DNA of 37,719 nt from the NCBI RefSeq assembly GCF_000282615.1, contig NZ_AKIY01000255.1, positions 1-37,719 of the forward strand, given 5' to 3'. A program made the translations under genes and the position numbers. The stretch is from Bradyrhizobium sp. YR681 (GTDB taxonomy: Bacteria > Pseudomonadota > Alphaproteobacteria > Rhizobiales > Xanthobacteraceae). This document shows, piece after piece, positions 7,401 through 14,586 of the stretch. How positions within the stretch are numbered: position 1 is the first letter of the stretch; every line of letters starts with the position of its first letter. A model generated the notes under the pieces. The model saw only the letters and a list, made by a program, of their open reading frames with translations. It made no database searches and was not told the DNA's origin.

Positions 7401-9093
7401 CTGTCGCGTCCACGGTCAGATTGATTGCCGAAGACGTTGTGCTGGCGCTCCCTGCGCTGTCCACCGCTTTGGCTGTGAAGGCGTGGCTGCCGTCTGCGAG
7501 GGATGCCGTGGCGAAGCTCCAGGTCCCGGAACTGCCGACGACGGCCGTGCCGATCTGGCCGGCACCGTCGAAGATCTGGACCGTCACGCCGACCTGGGCC
7601 GTTCCGCTCAGCGTCACAAGATTGACTTTCGTCAATCCACTGGCGAGGCCGGCGCTGTCCGAGGACGAGACTGCGATCGTCGGAGCAAGAGGCGCCGCCG
7701 TAGCCGGACTGGACGTGGCCTTCGTGACGGTCAGGTCGAGCGTGTGAATTGACAGCGTGCCTGCCCCCGATCCGACCTCGGCTCCGAACTCCAGCGAGGC
7801 CAGGTAATCGCTGTTGGAGACCACGCCGAGGCTTTTGAGCTTTGCCAGGATCGAAGCGATATCGATCTGGCCAGCTGTCGAGTCGGTATCGAGGACGACC
7901 GCCGTATAGGGCCGCGCTCCGGCCTGATAGTAGATCTTGGCCGAAATCACGCCGTCGCTATAGGTGCCGATCTGGCTGCCGAACGGACTGAGACCACCCT
8001 TGTGCAGCCAGATCATCACTTCATTGGTGATCGTGCTCGCATCGCCGTTCGGGCGGCTCGTCAGCCAGAGATCGAAGGCGACGTCGAAGCCTGAAAGATT
8101 CCCGTGGTACTCGACGTCGTATTTGACGTTGAGGCTGCCAAGGCTGGACAGTTGTATCGCAAACGAATTGCTGGCCGAGCTCGACGTGGCCGCATATGGA
8201 TTGAGGCCGTAGGAAATCTCCTGATAGGCCCGGACCATGGGATTGGGATCGATGACGACCGGAAACGACCAGGTAAAGGTGGTTTGCTTGGTCAGATCGG
8301 CGGCAGCATAGGACGTCGAGACGGAGTAGTCCGTGCCGTAAACCAGGCTTCCCGGATTCCAGACGTTGTTGACGATCGTCCAGCCATTCGCGGTAAACGC
8401 CTTGGCCGGGCCGACCATTTGGGACAGCGCCGTGAGGGATGCGGGAGTGCTGGGCTGCAGACCGAAATCATACGCGCTCAGGCTAGACAGGCTCACATTC
8501 CGCAGCACGAGGCTTTCGCCATTGGCGAATGCGAATTTCAGGTCCGCGCCGCTCTGCGTGGCCAATGCCGTGAGCTGATCGAAACTGGTGATCCCGTAGC
8601 CTTGCAGCTTGATGATGTCGTTGCTCGGCGCGAAGTTCACGATGGCGTCAGAGCCATTTCCCGCCTTGACGATGAACAGATCGGCCCCGGCACCTCCGAC
8701 CAGAATGTCGGTGCCCGCACCGCCATCCAGCGTCGCGCCGACGGTGCCGGCGATGATGATGTTGTTGAGAGCGTTGCCCGTTCCGGAATTTGCGCCGGGC
8801 GTGTTGAGGATCAGATTTTCGACGTTGTTGGGGAGCGTCGCGGCGCCCCAATAATTCACAACGATCGTATCGGTACCCTGCCCGGCCTGTTCAATGACGG
8901 TCTCGCGATTGTCCCACAGATAGTAGGTGTCGTCGCCGAGACCTCCGATGAGAACATCACCGCCGGCGCCGCTGAACGCGTCGTTACCGGACGTGCCGGT
9001 CTGGGTCTCCGCCCCCGTCGTATTGATCGCCCATCGGGTCGTCGTCCCCGATGTCGACAGAGTTAGTCCATTCGCAGTGCTGTACGTCGTCAT
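4414..9093 (-). CDS. giant RTX-type protein with GH12-like glycanase domain
   Basis: The 1559-residue product is probably an exported, calcium-binding glycanase. ATG 9093 follows GGGGGACGGG and matches the start of the paralogue at 33549. Residues 30-155 hold RTX-like glycine/aspartate motifs (GTSGNDAFSGAGGD, LIGGLGDDTYYLWD, DGGAGTDILVGGAGADLF). Residues about 220-460 resemble glycoside hydrolase family 12: NNVWNPGS, TFTWSFP, then NEVMIWLHKGG with the candidate nucleophile E358, and LEFGAEVGSGAGTL with the candidate acid/base E439. Three Ig-like repeats (about 470-747) and five Trp-rich repeats (about 748-1325) follow. The last 230 residues include a beta-rich block (ILDLKDVSYGSGT, GGTLVIDPP) and a His/Asp-rich end. 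No N-terminal signal peptide is seen, so type I secretion is inferred; no transporter is in the window. The substrate is unknown: the local polysaccharide or plant glucan are both possible. Confidence 0.85.
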   Translation of the reverse strand: MTTYSTANGLTLSTSGTTTRWAINTTGAETQTGTSGNDAFSGAGGDVLIGGLGDDTYYLWDNRETVIEQAGQGTDTIVVNYWGAATLPNNVENLILNTPGANSGTGNALNNIIIAGTVGATLDGGAGTDILVGGAGADLFIVKAGNGSDAIVNFAPSNDIIKLQGYGITSFDQLTALATQSGADLKFAFANGESLVLRNVSLSSLSAYDFGLQPSTPASLTALSQMVGPAKAFTANGWTIVNNVWNPGSLVYGTDYSVSTSYAAADLTKQTTFTWSFPVVIDPNPMVRAYQEISYGLNPYAATSSSASNSFAIQLSSLGSLNVKYDVEYHGNLSGFDVAFDLWLTSRPNGDASTITNEVMIWLHKGGLSPFGSQIGTYSDGVISAKIYYQAGARPYTAVVLDTDSTAGQIDIASILAKLKSLGVVSNSDYLASLEFGAEVGSGAGTLSIHTLDLTVTKATSSPATAAPLAPTIAVSSSDSAGLASGLTKVNLVTLSGTAQVGVTVQIFDGAGQIGTAVVGSSGTWSFATASLADGSHAFTAKAVDSAGSASTTSSAINLTVDATAPAAPAITSFSPDSNTPGDGITNASHVTLNGTAEAGSTVKIFDGSTLVGTATASAGGIWSYTTPTLVDGTHSFIAKAMDAAGNLSAPSASAKVVVDTVAPEAPVVQADVSALGSSIDVSGTAEAGTVVRLYEGATLLGTGIAASDGKWIINTGALADGAHAFSATATDAAGNVSQISNVLDPIVGTTIESAGTTTLIRAGTNYYLSDSGVDLVLKYSGAPVQQGQFGTFSAISAEKTATGYNVVWKASGADQYFVWNVDSSGNFTSDLTGTVSGSSSTLKSFESVLRQDLNGDGVISPPSPPSTTIEASGSTSLVLSAGNYSMNPTSGGTGPTLKLGGSAVASGQLGAWVPIGVEAVSSGYQVVWKYGSGSSYALWTTDSNGNDLSSTDVTSASLATLESTFHQDLNGDGVISASVSSNTTIEAAGSTSLVLSAGNYLMNPISGGMGPTLKLGGSAVTLGQLGAWNPIAAEAVSGGYKVVWKYGNGTSYALWTTDGNGNNLSSIDVTSVSLATLESLFHQDLNGDSVISASAPSGTSIESAGSVSLMLSGGNYLLNPASGGTGTTLKLGGSAVVSGQLGAWAPIGVEAVSSGYQVVWKYGSGGSYALWTTDSNGNNLSSTDMTSASLATLESTFHQDLNGDGVISGSAAAGTTIESAGSTSLVLSEGNYFMSPTSGGMGPILKLSGSPVTPGQIGAWTPIAAEAASGGYQVVWKYGISASYVLWTTDSNGNCLSSTDLTPTSIKTLEGSFYQDLNGDGYIGSSSSIVDIAKNATLTLAKVTQAITIEAGVKVELTGIGSGDVTFKANTGTLILDHATQFTGKIYGLTGNGDPNASDILDLKDVSYGSGTTVSFSGTSTGGVLTVNDGLGHVANINLVGNYLTSTFNLSSDGTGGTLVIDPPLDGFHFVEPAAVRPVAAGPAADHATDGFVFKTMDAHAQTSAMSGSGGEFDFSFHKLDQAGFDVGAHESDAHVHPADFTVTTEAHAWAQGHLLHV
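5119..6853 (-). repeat. five Trp-rich repeats with calcium-loop ends
   Basis: Five tandem units of about 345 bases (115 residues) sit in the first giant gene. Each starts with TTIE-xxG and contains LGAW-PI, VVWKYG and LWTTDSNGN or close variants. Each ends in DLNGDGVIS or a variant (DLNGDSVIS, DLNGDGYIG), which fits a DxNxDGxI EF-hand or dockerin-type calcium loop. The first unit (about 6514-6853) is the most diverged. Units 2 and 4 share PIGVEAVSSGYQ, while units 3 and 5 share PIAAEA. DNA of units 2 and 4 is almost identical. Confidence 0.9.
6854..7690 (-). repeat. three Ig-like repeats in the first giant protein
   Basis: About 280 residues form three Ig-like units. Each has a TLSGTAQ/TLNGTAE-type opening, a VxIFDG or VRLYEG strand, a GTWSF/GIWSY/GKWII strand, LADGxHAF and DxAGNxS. 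They link the glycanase domain to the Trp-rich repeats and probably act as a stiff spacer. The same module is present nine times in the second giant protein. Confidence 0.85.
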
Positions 9094-9305
9094 ATGCCCG
9101 TCCCCCAAGGCACATGAAAACATTCATTTCCAAATATCCGGGGGCGGGATTGCAGCTAATCGTTCGGACCCGATTGAGACTTCGGTAAGATTTTCAGAAA
9201 ATGAACAAAGATCGCGGAAGGCGTGGAAAGCCCTTCAACTGCCATATTCGGCTGAGAAGCAAGCCTTGGCGTGAAGACCAACGCAATCCATGTCCGAGGC
9301 CGTCA
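9094..9305. promoter_or_regulatory. divergent promoter region with 6-1-6 dyad
   Basis: These 212 bases separate the minus-strand giant gene from the plus-strand small gene and are richer in A+T than their surroundings. ATTTTC-A-GAAAAT (9190-9202) is a perfect 13-base inverted repeat, about 100 bases upstream of each start. It resembles ATTCTT-C-AAGAAT at 19883-19895 in spacing and composition. It is a candidate operator; no -35/-10 boxes were assigned with confidence. Confidence 0.35.
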
Positions 9306-9536
9306 ATGAGAAGCGCAGCGATTATCGTCTTGTTAGCTTTGTTCGGCTCCGGGCCGAGCGAGGCGGAGCAATTGTTCTCGACGCCGCTGCGGGATGCAGC
9401 GGTCAATCACGATCTCGCGAAGGTGAGAAAGATGCAGTCAAGCATCTCGCGCCGCGCGCAGGCAGATTCCGCTTCTGCGTCCGAGAACCAGGACCTCAAC
9501 GGCGCGCAAACTCAGCCGCGCACTGCCGTGCGATAG
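9306..9536 (+). CDS. small exported protein, possible ankyrin-type start
   Basis: This 76-residue product begins at ATG 9306, with CGAGG seven bases upstream. A signal peptide (MRSAAIIVLLALFGSGPSEA-EQ) is followed by LFSTPLRDAAVNHDLAKVRKM. That segment matches the opening helix pair of an ankyrin repeat (LxxAAxxxDLxxVxxM), but the second half of a repeat does not follow. The rest is polar and probably disordered (SASASENQDLNGAQ). It converges with the GH12-like gene, with 13 bases between their stop codons. It may be a shortened relative of an exported ankyrin protein. Function is unknown. Confidence 0.5.
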   Translation: MRSAAIIVLLALFGSGPSEAEQLFSTPLRDAAVNHDLAKVRKMQSSISRRAQADSASASENQDLNGAQTQPRTAVR

Positions 9537-9549
9537 CCGGAGACAGCGC

Positions 9550-10335
9550 TCACCGGTAATCTACGGAGACCGCGTTCACCAGGAACGAGCCCGTTCCCTG
9601 CGCAGGCTCCACACCGAGCGAATGGCCATTGTAATACTCCTCGCCGGTCAGGATTCCCTTGGACTTCAGGAAGAGATGCATCGCCTGGAGATCGATCGAG
9701 CCCTTGGCAAGATCGGCGTGGTTAACCGGCATGAACAGGATATCCGGGACCTTCGGCCTGCGATCGATCGCCACCTTCCATTGCACCCCGGCATGCTCGA
9801 ACGTTCCGATCGGCGTCGCCGTGTTGAAGTACTTCACAGAATATTCGGGCGTACGGAGAAACACCTCGATCTCGAACAGGCGCGATGTCCAGCCGCGAGG
9901 AGCCTTGGTGAGAAAGTAATCATAGATGACGTCGAAGCCGTTGTGTGTCCCGGAAAAGGTTAGATCGTGCGAGACAGACAATTGCTGGATTTCGTTGATC
10001 CGCGAGGGCCGAATTTGCCGTTGCGGCACGGTGTTGAAATAGTCGCCATAGCCCGCGGCCTGGAGGAAGCCGACGATGAATTTCGGATCGCGGATCGGCC
10101 AATTCCAGGTGATGGTCGTCCCCGCCGGAAAATTCTCGGGATCCACGGTGAAGCTCTGATCGAAGTCCTTGCCGGCGACGTATTCCCGCTTGTTGAAGGG
10201 ATCCATGAATGCCGTAAATGGACCCTTGGTGAATAATTGATGATCGCCGAAGCGGCGCAGTTCAGCCGCGCCGGCCCAATCGACGGTCAGCAGGAAGGCG
10301 GAAGCGAGGACGAAAGCTCGCGGGATTGGACGCAT
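9550..10335 (-). CDS. exported free-standing GH12-like protein
   Basis: The 261-residue product starts at ATG 10335 behind a near-ideal AAGGAGCTGAT. A signal peptide ends near GAA-ELRR. Downstream, TTITWNWP (73-80), GTHNGFDVIYDYFL, LFEIEVFLRTP (153-163) and HSLGVEPAQGTGSFLVNAVS (238-256) line up in order with the GH12-like core of the two giant proteins (TFTWSFP, GFDVxFDxWL, NEVMIWL, LGAEVxSGAGSL). E155 and E243 are the candidate nucleophile and acid/base. The usual Trp of the MIWL strand is Phe here, so activity or substrate may differ. It lies between an RTX-GH12 giant gene and the wzc group, which suggests a periplasmic or secreted glycanase acting on the polymer (inference). Confidence 0.75.
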   Translation of the reverse strand: MRPIPRAFVLASAFLLTVDWAGAAELRRFGDHQLFTKGPFTAFMDPFNKREYVAGKDFDQSFTVDPENFPAGTTITWNWPIRDPKFIVGFLQAAGYGDYFNTVPQRQIRPSRINEIQQLSVSHDLTFSGTHNGFDVIYDYFLTKAPRGWTSRLFEIEVFLRTPEYSVKYFNTATPIGTFEHAGVQWKVAIDRRPKVPDILFMPVNHADLAKGSIDLQAMHLFLKSKGILTGEEYYNGHSLGVEPAQGTGSFLVNAVSVDYR

Positions 10336-10475
10336 ATCAGCTCCTTCTCGATCCAGGATGTGGAGTCGCGACCGTCGCACCCGACCTCAAAATGCCGGCT
10401 CAGCAAAGCAGGTTAACGACCAAATACGAATAGTGTCCGCTCGCCACTCGGCAGCCGGGTCCATTGAACGGACGG

Positions 10476-10772
10476 CTACTTGTCGCAGCTGCTCTTCCAC
10501 TGGCAATGCCCGTAGGTGTCACAATCCTTGATCGGAGCGCATTGCGACCGCCCCCCCTCGCCGATGCGCATCGGCTTCTGACGGAAAGTCGTCGAGCACG
10601 AACGAGCGGGGCAGATCGGAGCAATGTCATACGGACCGCTGCAGATGGCGCGGAAGGCACCATCGACGCATTGGCAAAAGCATCCGGCCCATGCCGCGGA
10701 TGGCATCGATCCGATTGCGATAAAACCGATCAGCCAGGCGGTTCTCACCAGACTTCCAATATGAAAATTCAT
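10476..10772 (-). CDS. small cysteine-rich exported protein
   Basis: This 98-residue protein starts at ATG 10772 with GAGG upstream. Its signal peptide (VRTAWLIGFIAIGSMPSAAWA) is followed by a mature domain of about 69 residues with ten cysteines, beginning GCFCQC and ending CQWKSSCDK. Ten cysteines in so short a chain suggest up to five disulfides or a metal-binding knot in the periplasm or outside the cell. I do not recognise the family. It sits between two other exported-protein genes on the same strand, 140 bases before the GH12-like gene. Confidence 0.65.
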   Translation of the reverse strand: MNFHIGSLVRTAWLIGFIAIGSMPSAAWAGCFCQCVDGAFRAICSGPYDIAPICPARSCSTTFRQKPMRIGEGGRSQCAPIKDCDTYGHCQWKSSCDK

Positions 10773-10863
10773 CCAGAGCCTCAGTGACCTTGTTGCGATG
10801 CCCGCGGAATCTTGCACGAAAACGGTCGAAGGAAGCAAGCCAGCCGTCCTGCTTCCAAAGGTC

Positions 10864-10885
10864 TCACGACATTACGTTCTCGTGA
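10864..10885. terminator. possible hairpin between exported-protein genes
   Basis: TCACGA (10864-10869) and TCGTGA (10880-10885) form a perfect 6-bp stem with a 10-base loop, 34 bases past the stop codon of the 10919-11371 gene. No T-run follows on the minus strand. This is a weak terminator or processing-site candidate. Confidence 0.25.
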
Positions 10886-10918
10886 CGCAGATACGGACAT
10901 CTTGCCGCGACACAGCGG

Positions 10919-11371
10919 CTAGTTGAAATACTCGCGAAACTCGAACCTGAAATCCTTCGCATCCGGCACGATGCCAAAGATCTCGCGGCGCTTGGTGTAG
11001 GCTGCGACGGCGATGTCGTTGCACTTGTCGGTGCCCAGATAGCAGGCCCGCAGCTTGACCGGAACGCTGCATGAATTGTTGACGATCAGGATGTGGTCGT
11101 AAAGTTTCGGATTGACGACCTGCGACTTGGCCTCCCCGAGCACGTAGACGCAGGGGCGGCCGGAGGAATCCATATGCCGCTGCGGCGTCCGGGACGAACC
11201 GAACCTCATGGACGATGAGTTGGTATCCACGCTGAGGCCGGGCGTCGAGCCGACGACCGAGCCTCCGGTCAGTCCCGGCTTGTCGACCTGAGCGTGCGCC
11301 CCATCGTGAGCGGCCAGCAAGGCGCCAAGGCCGATAGCCACCGCATAAGCGAATGATCGAATCTTCGACAT
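10919..11371 (-). CDS. exported protein of unknown function
   Basis: This 150-residue protein begins at ATG 11371, with CTGGAG upstream, 19 bases after the stop of the preceding gene. The frame is open much further upstream, but that part overlaps the neighbour and is not credible. The signal peptide (IRSFAYAVAIGLGALLA, ending near AHA-QVDK) leads to a Gly/Ser-rich stretch. A compact C-terminal half follows with four cysteines (PCVYVLGE, NNSCSVPVKLRACYLGTDKCNDI). The pattern of ILIVNNSC, VPVKLRACYLG, then a beta-rich end resembles small exported proteins with internal disulfides. No family was recognised. Its position in the wzc group suggests co-expression with polymer export. Confidence 0.65.
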   Translation of the reverse strand: MSKIRSFAYAVAIGLGALLAAHDGAHAQVDKPGLTGGSVVGSTPGLSVDTNSSSMRFGSSRTPQRHMDSSGRPCVYVLGEAKSQVVNPKLYDHILIVNNSCSVPVKLRACYLGTDKCNDIAVAAYTKRREIFGIVPDAKDFRFEFREYFN

Positions 11372-11390
11372 TGCCAAACTCCAGCTCGGC

Positions 11391-12164
11391 TCAATTCCAG
11401 TATCGCTGCGGGCGCGGCTCGGCATTGGGAATATCGACTCGAATTCCCTGGTCCTCGAGGAGTCTCGCGAACTGTTCGCGATTGTACCGCCCGACGTCCG
11501 CAAGTCGTGCGAGCAACTGCTCCCGCACCGGCCACCCCGGACCCGCAAGGTTGGCAGCGGCCAGGTCGACGAAGCCGGCGTCCACCAACTCTGTAAATTC
11601 GGTCAGCACCTTTTTCTGTAGCTCGCTACCAAGCGACGGAAACACGGCAAGCGCAAACCGGTTCCGACGAAGAGCGATCCAGCCTTCATTCGGTCCGGTC
11701 TCGTAGGACATCTCCAGATAGCGGAGAGCCTTCTCAGACACCCCGGAGCTGGATACTTCGATCCAGTACCGCACAAACCAGAAGAACGGGTCGTACGGAG
11801 AGCAGCTGATGGACTTGCGGATCGCGCCGCGCAGATCGCTGGAGAGCTTGTTCAACGCGAGCCGATCCGTCTCGCCGCCCTTGATCTCGTACAACTGCAC
11901 TTTCACGAACACGGCGCTGCGGATCGCAGGGGTGTTGCAGTCCGCAGCAGCGATCGCGCGATCCGCGTCAGGTTCGACCCCCTCCAGTACGCTCGGCTGG
12001 AAAGTCTCACCGAGCGATATCCGGGACCCGACGGCTTCGAGATCCCTGAAAGGAAAGACGCGCTGATACGTGCTCACGCTCCAGGAGATCGTGAGCACGC
12101 CGGCCGCAACGAACAGCAGCTTCAGAAAGGCGCGGGCTATCGACACGGCATCGCCACGTCTCAA
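11391..12164 (-). CDS. membrane-anchored helical protein coupled to wzc
   Basis: The 257-residue product starts with TTG at 12164, overlapping the wzc stop as TTGA, which implies translational coupling. A GTG six codons in is an alternative start. One membrane segment (FLKLLFVAAGVLTISWSVS, about 13-31) anchors a periplasmic part. The C-terminal 150 residues are helical and TPR-like (DPFFWFVRYWIEVSSSG, ALRYLEMSYETGPNEGWIALRR). Two cysteines (ADCNTP, ISCSPYDP) may pair. I do not recognise a named family. The constant neighbour is the chain-length regulator, so a helper role in polymerisation or export is plausible (inference). Confidence 0.7.
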   Translation of the reverse strand: MRRGDAVSIARAFLKLLFVAAGVLTISWSVSTYQRVFPFRDLEAVGSRISLGETFQPSVLEGVEPDADRAIAAADCNTPAIRSAVFVKVQLYEIKGGETDRLALNKLSSDLRGAIRKSISCSPYDPFFWFVRYWIEVSSSGVSEKALRYLEMSYETGPNEGWIALRRNRFALAVFPSLGSELQKKVLTEFTELVDAGFVDLAAANLAGPGWPVREQLLARLADVGRYNREQFARLLEDQGIRVDIPNAEPRPQRYWN

Positions 12165-14542
12165 TCCACGTAGCCGTATCTCGAATAATAGGAATTCCCG
12201 TAATATTCGGAGTGCCGCAGATCGTAGCGGCTCACGGCCTTCATGTTGGCCTTGTTGAGCACGCAGCCGATCGTCCTTTCGGTGACGTTCGGGGCGTCGT
12301 TCAACGCCATCTGGACGACGTCGATCTTGGTCTTACCCCACTCGACGATAAGGAGATAAGAGTCGACGAGACGGTTGGTTGCGCGCACGTCGACGATCGG
12401 AGCCATCGGGGGCAGATCCACGATGATCCTGTCGTACGAGCCGCGCAGGCCTGCGAACAGCTTCTCGGTGGCCTGCCAGAGCATGATCTCGTGGCTGTGA
12501 GGCAGCCACTGATCGATCACGACCGGAAGGAAATCGAGGCCGGTTTCCGGATCGGTCCAGAGCGCGTCCTGCAATGCCACGTCGCCGGAGATGACGTCCA
12601 CCAGTCCGGCCTTGGCACCCGGCGTAAGCTGCTTGGTCAACGACGGATTGCGCAGGTCGCCGTCGATGAGCAGCGTGCGCGTGCCGCCATGCGCGATGAC
12701 GCGGGCGAGCGAGGCTGCCGTGCTCGATTTGCCCTCGTTGGGAAGCGCCGAGGTGATGCCAAGGACGTTGTTGGTCCTGCTCGAACCATGCAGGTCGGCG
12801 GCCAGCTTGATGGCCCGCAATCCCTCGGCAAACCGCGAGAACGGGGCTTCCATCACGTAGCGCATCGGGCTCGGACGGAACACCAGCGGACGGTCGATCG
12901 CCGCCAGCCGCTCGTCTTCGCGCGGCGGGCGACCTGCTGGCCTTTGCGGCGGCGGCGAGCGGACCGCACCATCCGGCGCTTGCTTACCCAGGGCGCGGGC
13001 AACCATGCCACGCACGCCGCGGGAAGATTTCGCGCCGTCGAACGACAATTTCGGCAGCACGGCGATGCAATCGAGACCGAGTTCGCGCTGCACCCTCGAG
13101 GCGGTCCGGAACGCACGGTCCGACATATCCCTGAAAACCGCGAGGCCGAATGCCAGCGCGATTCCACCGACGAGAGCGCCCGGCATCACAATCAGCATGT
13201 TCGGGAATGACGGCTTCAGCGGCGGCGTGGCCTGGGTGATCAAGCGGGATTCAGTGATCGGGAACGACTGCTGCTGCACGGAGACCATGTAGAGCTGCAG
13301 GAAGTTGTCGGCGAGCGCGCGATAGCTCTGCGCGTTGCTTTCCAGCTCTCGCAACGCGATCTGGGCCTGGCTCGTGTCGTTCGAGGCCTTGACCGTCTGA
13401 TCCAGGGTCTTCTGCGTGCTGTCCTCCTTGGAGGAGGCGATCTCGAGGTCGCTCTTGTAGGTTTCGGCGATTCGCTTGAGTTCGTCCCCGATCGACCGGC
13501 GGATTTCCCGCATCTGATCGCGCAGATTCTTGACCGCGAGGTGCTGCGGCCCGTAGCGATTGGACCAGTCGGCCTCGCGGTTCGAGAGATCGAGATATTG
13601 CTGGCGAAGCCGCGTGATCACGTCGTTATGGAGGGAGTCGGCGACGGCTCCCACTTCGGTGATGATCGTGCCGTCGCCATTGTCCTTCTGAAGAATCCCG
13701 TTGATGCGATCGAGGCGCGCCTGGGCTTCGGCCTTCTGGGCCCGCGCGATCGTCAGAGCGCTGTTGATTTCGGCCAGTTGCTGCTCGTTGAGAAGGCGAC
13801 CGCCGGTATCGACGATGTTGTTGTCGGCCTTGTACTGCACAACGGCTCGCTCGGCCGCAGAGGCCTGAGTCCGAAGCTCCTTCAGCCGGTCCTGCAGCCA
13901 GATAGCCGCGCGACGGGACGCCTGATACTTCGATTCGAGTTGGTCGTTGATATAGGCTTCGGCCACCGCATTGGCGATCTTTGCCGCGCGGTCGGGATTT
14001 TCGGACTGGTAGTCGATCTGAATGACATACGACAATCCCAGCCGCTTCACGGAGAGACGCTTCTGAAACTTCTCGAGCGCCTTGCGGGTCAATTCGAAAT
14101 CCGACCGCGGGCCATCTGACAGCAGAGACCTGATCGCACCGAGGATAGCACCTGGAATGCCGCCGCCGGGACCAACGAACTCGTCGAGTTCGGTCAGTCG
14201 AAGCTGCTTGATGACGTTGAGCGCGATCGTTTCGGACTGAAGGATTTCGACCTGGCTGTCGACTGTTCCGGTATCCAGCGGCGATTCGGTTCCGAGCGGA
14301 GCCTGCTGCTGAATGGTCTGCACCTTCTTCGTATCGATGATGAGCAGGCCGGTCGCGGTGAAGCGCGCGGGAGTCGTCAGCATGATGACGCCACCAAGAA
14401 GAACGCACACGAGCACCACCGTGACAAGGAGGGCCACGTGTCGGCCGATCAGCCCCTTCAATGACTGAAGGGTCTCTTCTGCCGATGTGTACTCCTGGGT
14501 AACGGACGAAATGGCGGTGGTAGGCTTGGTAATATTGAGCAT
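12161..14542 (-). CDS. exoP: Wzc/ExoP-type chain-length regulator with tyrosine kinase domain
   Basis: This 793-residue inner-membrane protein is a polysaccharide co-polymerase fused to a bacterial tyrosine kinase. It sets chain length and links polymerisation to export. The first membrane segment is at about 36-56, followed by a Wzz-type periplasmic domain (residues about 60-430, with long coiled-coil stretches). The second segment (MLIVMPGALVGGIALAFGLAV) is near 440-460. The cytoplasmic kinase has Walker A in ALPNEGKSST (around 598-607), Walker A' in LLIDGDLRN (about 625) and Walker B in IIVDLPPM (about 706). The tail is a tyrosine cluster with seven Tyr in the last 21 residues, the usual autophosphorylation site. 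A Pro/Arg-rich insert follows the second membrane segment. Confidence 0.93.
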   Translation of the reverse strand: MLNITKPTTAISSVTQEYTSAEETLQSLKGLIGRHVALLVTVVLVCVLLGGVIMLTTPARFTATGLLIIDTKKVQTIQQQAPLGTESPLDTGTVDSQVEILQSETIALNVIKQLRLTELDEFVGPGGGIPGAILGAIRSLLSDGPRSDFELTRKALEKFQKRLSVKRLGLSYVIQIDYQSENPDRAAKIANAVAEAYINDQLESKYQASRRAAIWLQDRLKELRTQASAAERAVVQYKADNNIVDTGGRLLNEQQLAEINSALTIARAQKAEAQARLDRINGILQKDNGDGTIITEVGAVADSLHNDVITRLRQQYLDLSNREADWSNRYGPQHLAVKNLRDQMREIRRSIGDELKRIAETYKSDLEIASSKEDSTQKTLDQTVKASNDTSQAQIALRELESNAQSYRALADNFLQLYMVSVQQQSFPITESRLITQATPPLKPSFPNMLIVMPGALVGGIALAFGLAVFRDMSDRAFRTASRVQRELGLDCIAVLPKLSFDGAKSSRGVRGMVARALGKQAPDGAVRSPPPQRPAGRPPREDERLAAIDRPLVFRPSPMRYVMEAPFSRFAEGLRAIKLAADLHGSSRTNNVLGITSALPNEGKSSTAASLARVIAHGGTRTLLIDGDLRNPSLTKQLTPGAKAGLVDVISGDVALQDALWTDPETGLDFLPVVIDQWLPHSHEIMLWQATEKLFAGLRGSYDRIIVDLPPMAPIVDVRATNRLVDSYLLIVEWGKTKIDVVQMALNDAPNVTERTIGCVLNKANMKAVSRYDLRHSEYYGNSYYSRYGYVD

Positions 14543-14586
14543 CAGTCCAACTCGTCCATCTTTTGCTTTGGCGGCGAGTGCCAGCC

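Noticed and set aside
8104..9066. 320-residue plus-strand frame opposite the RTX head
   Set aside because: It mirrors the glycine/aspartate-rich RTX coding sequence and has no independent support.
4414..9093. Classification of the giant proteins as pure adhesins
   Set aside because: The GH12-like domain, with both candidate catalytic Glu residues kept in each, argues for an enzyme, although adhesion by the tail remains possible.
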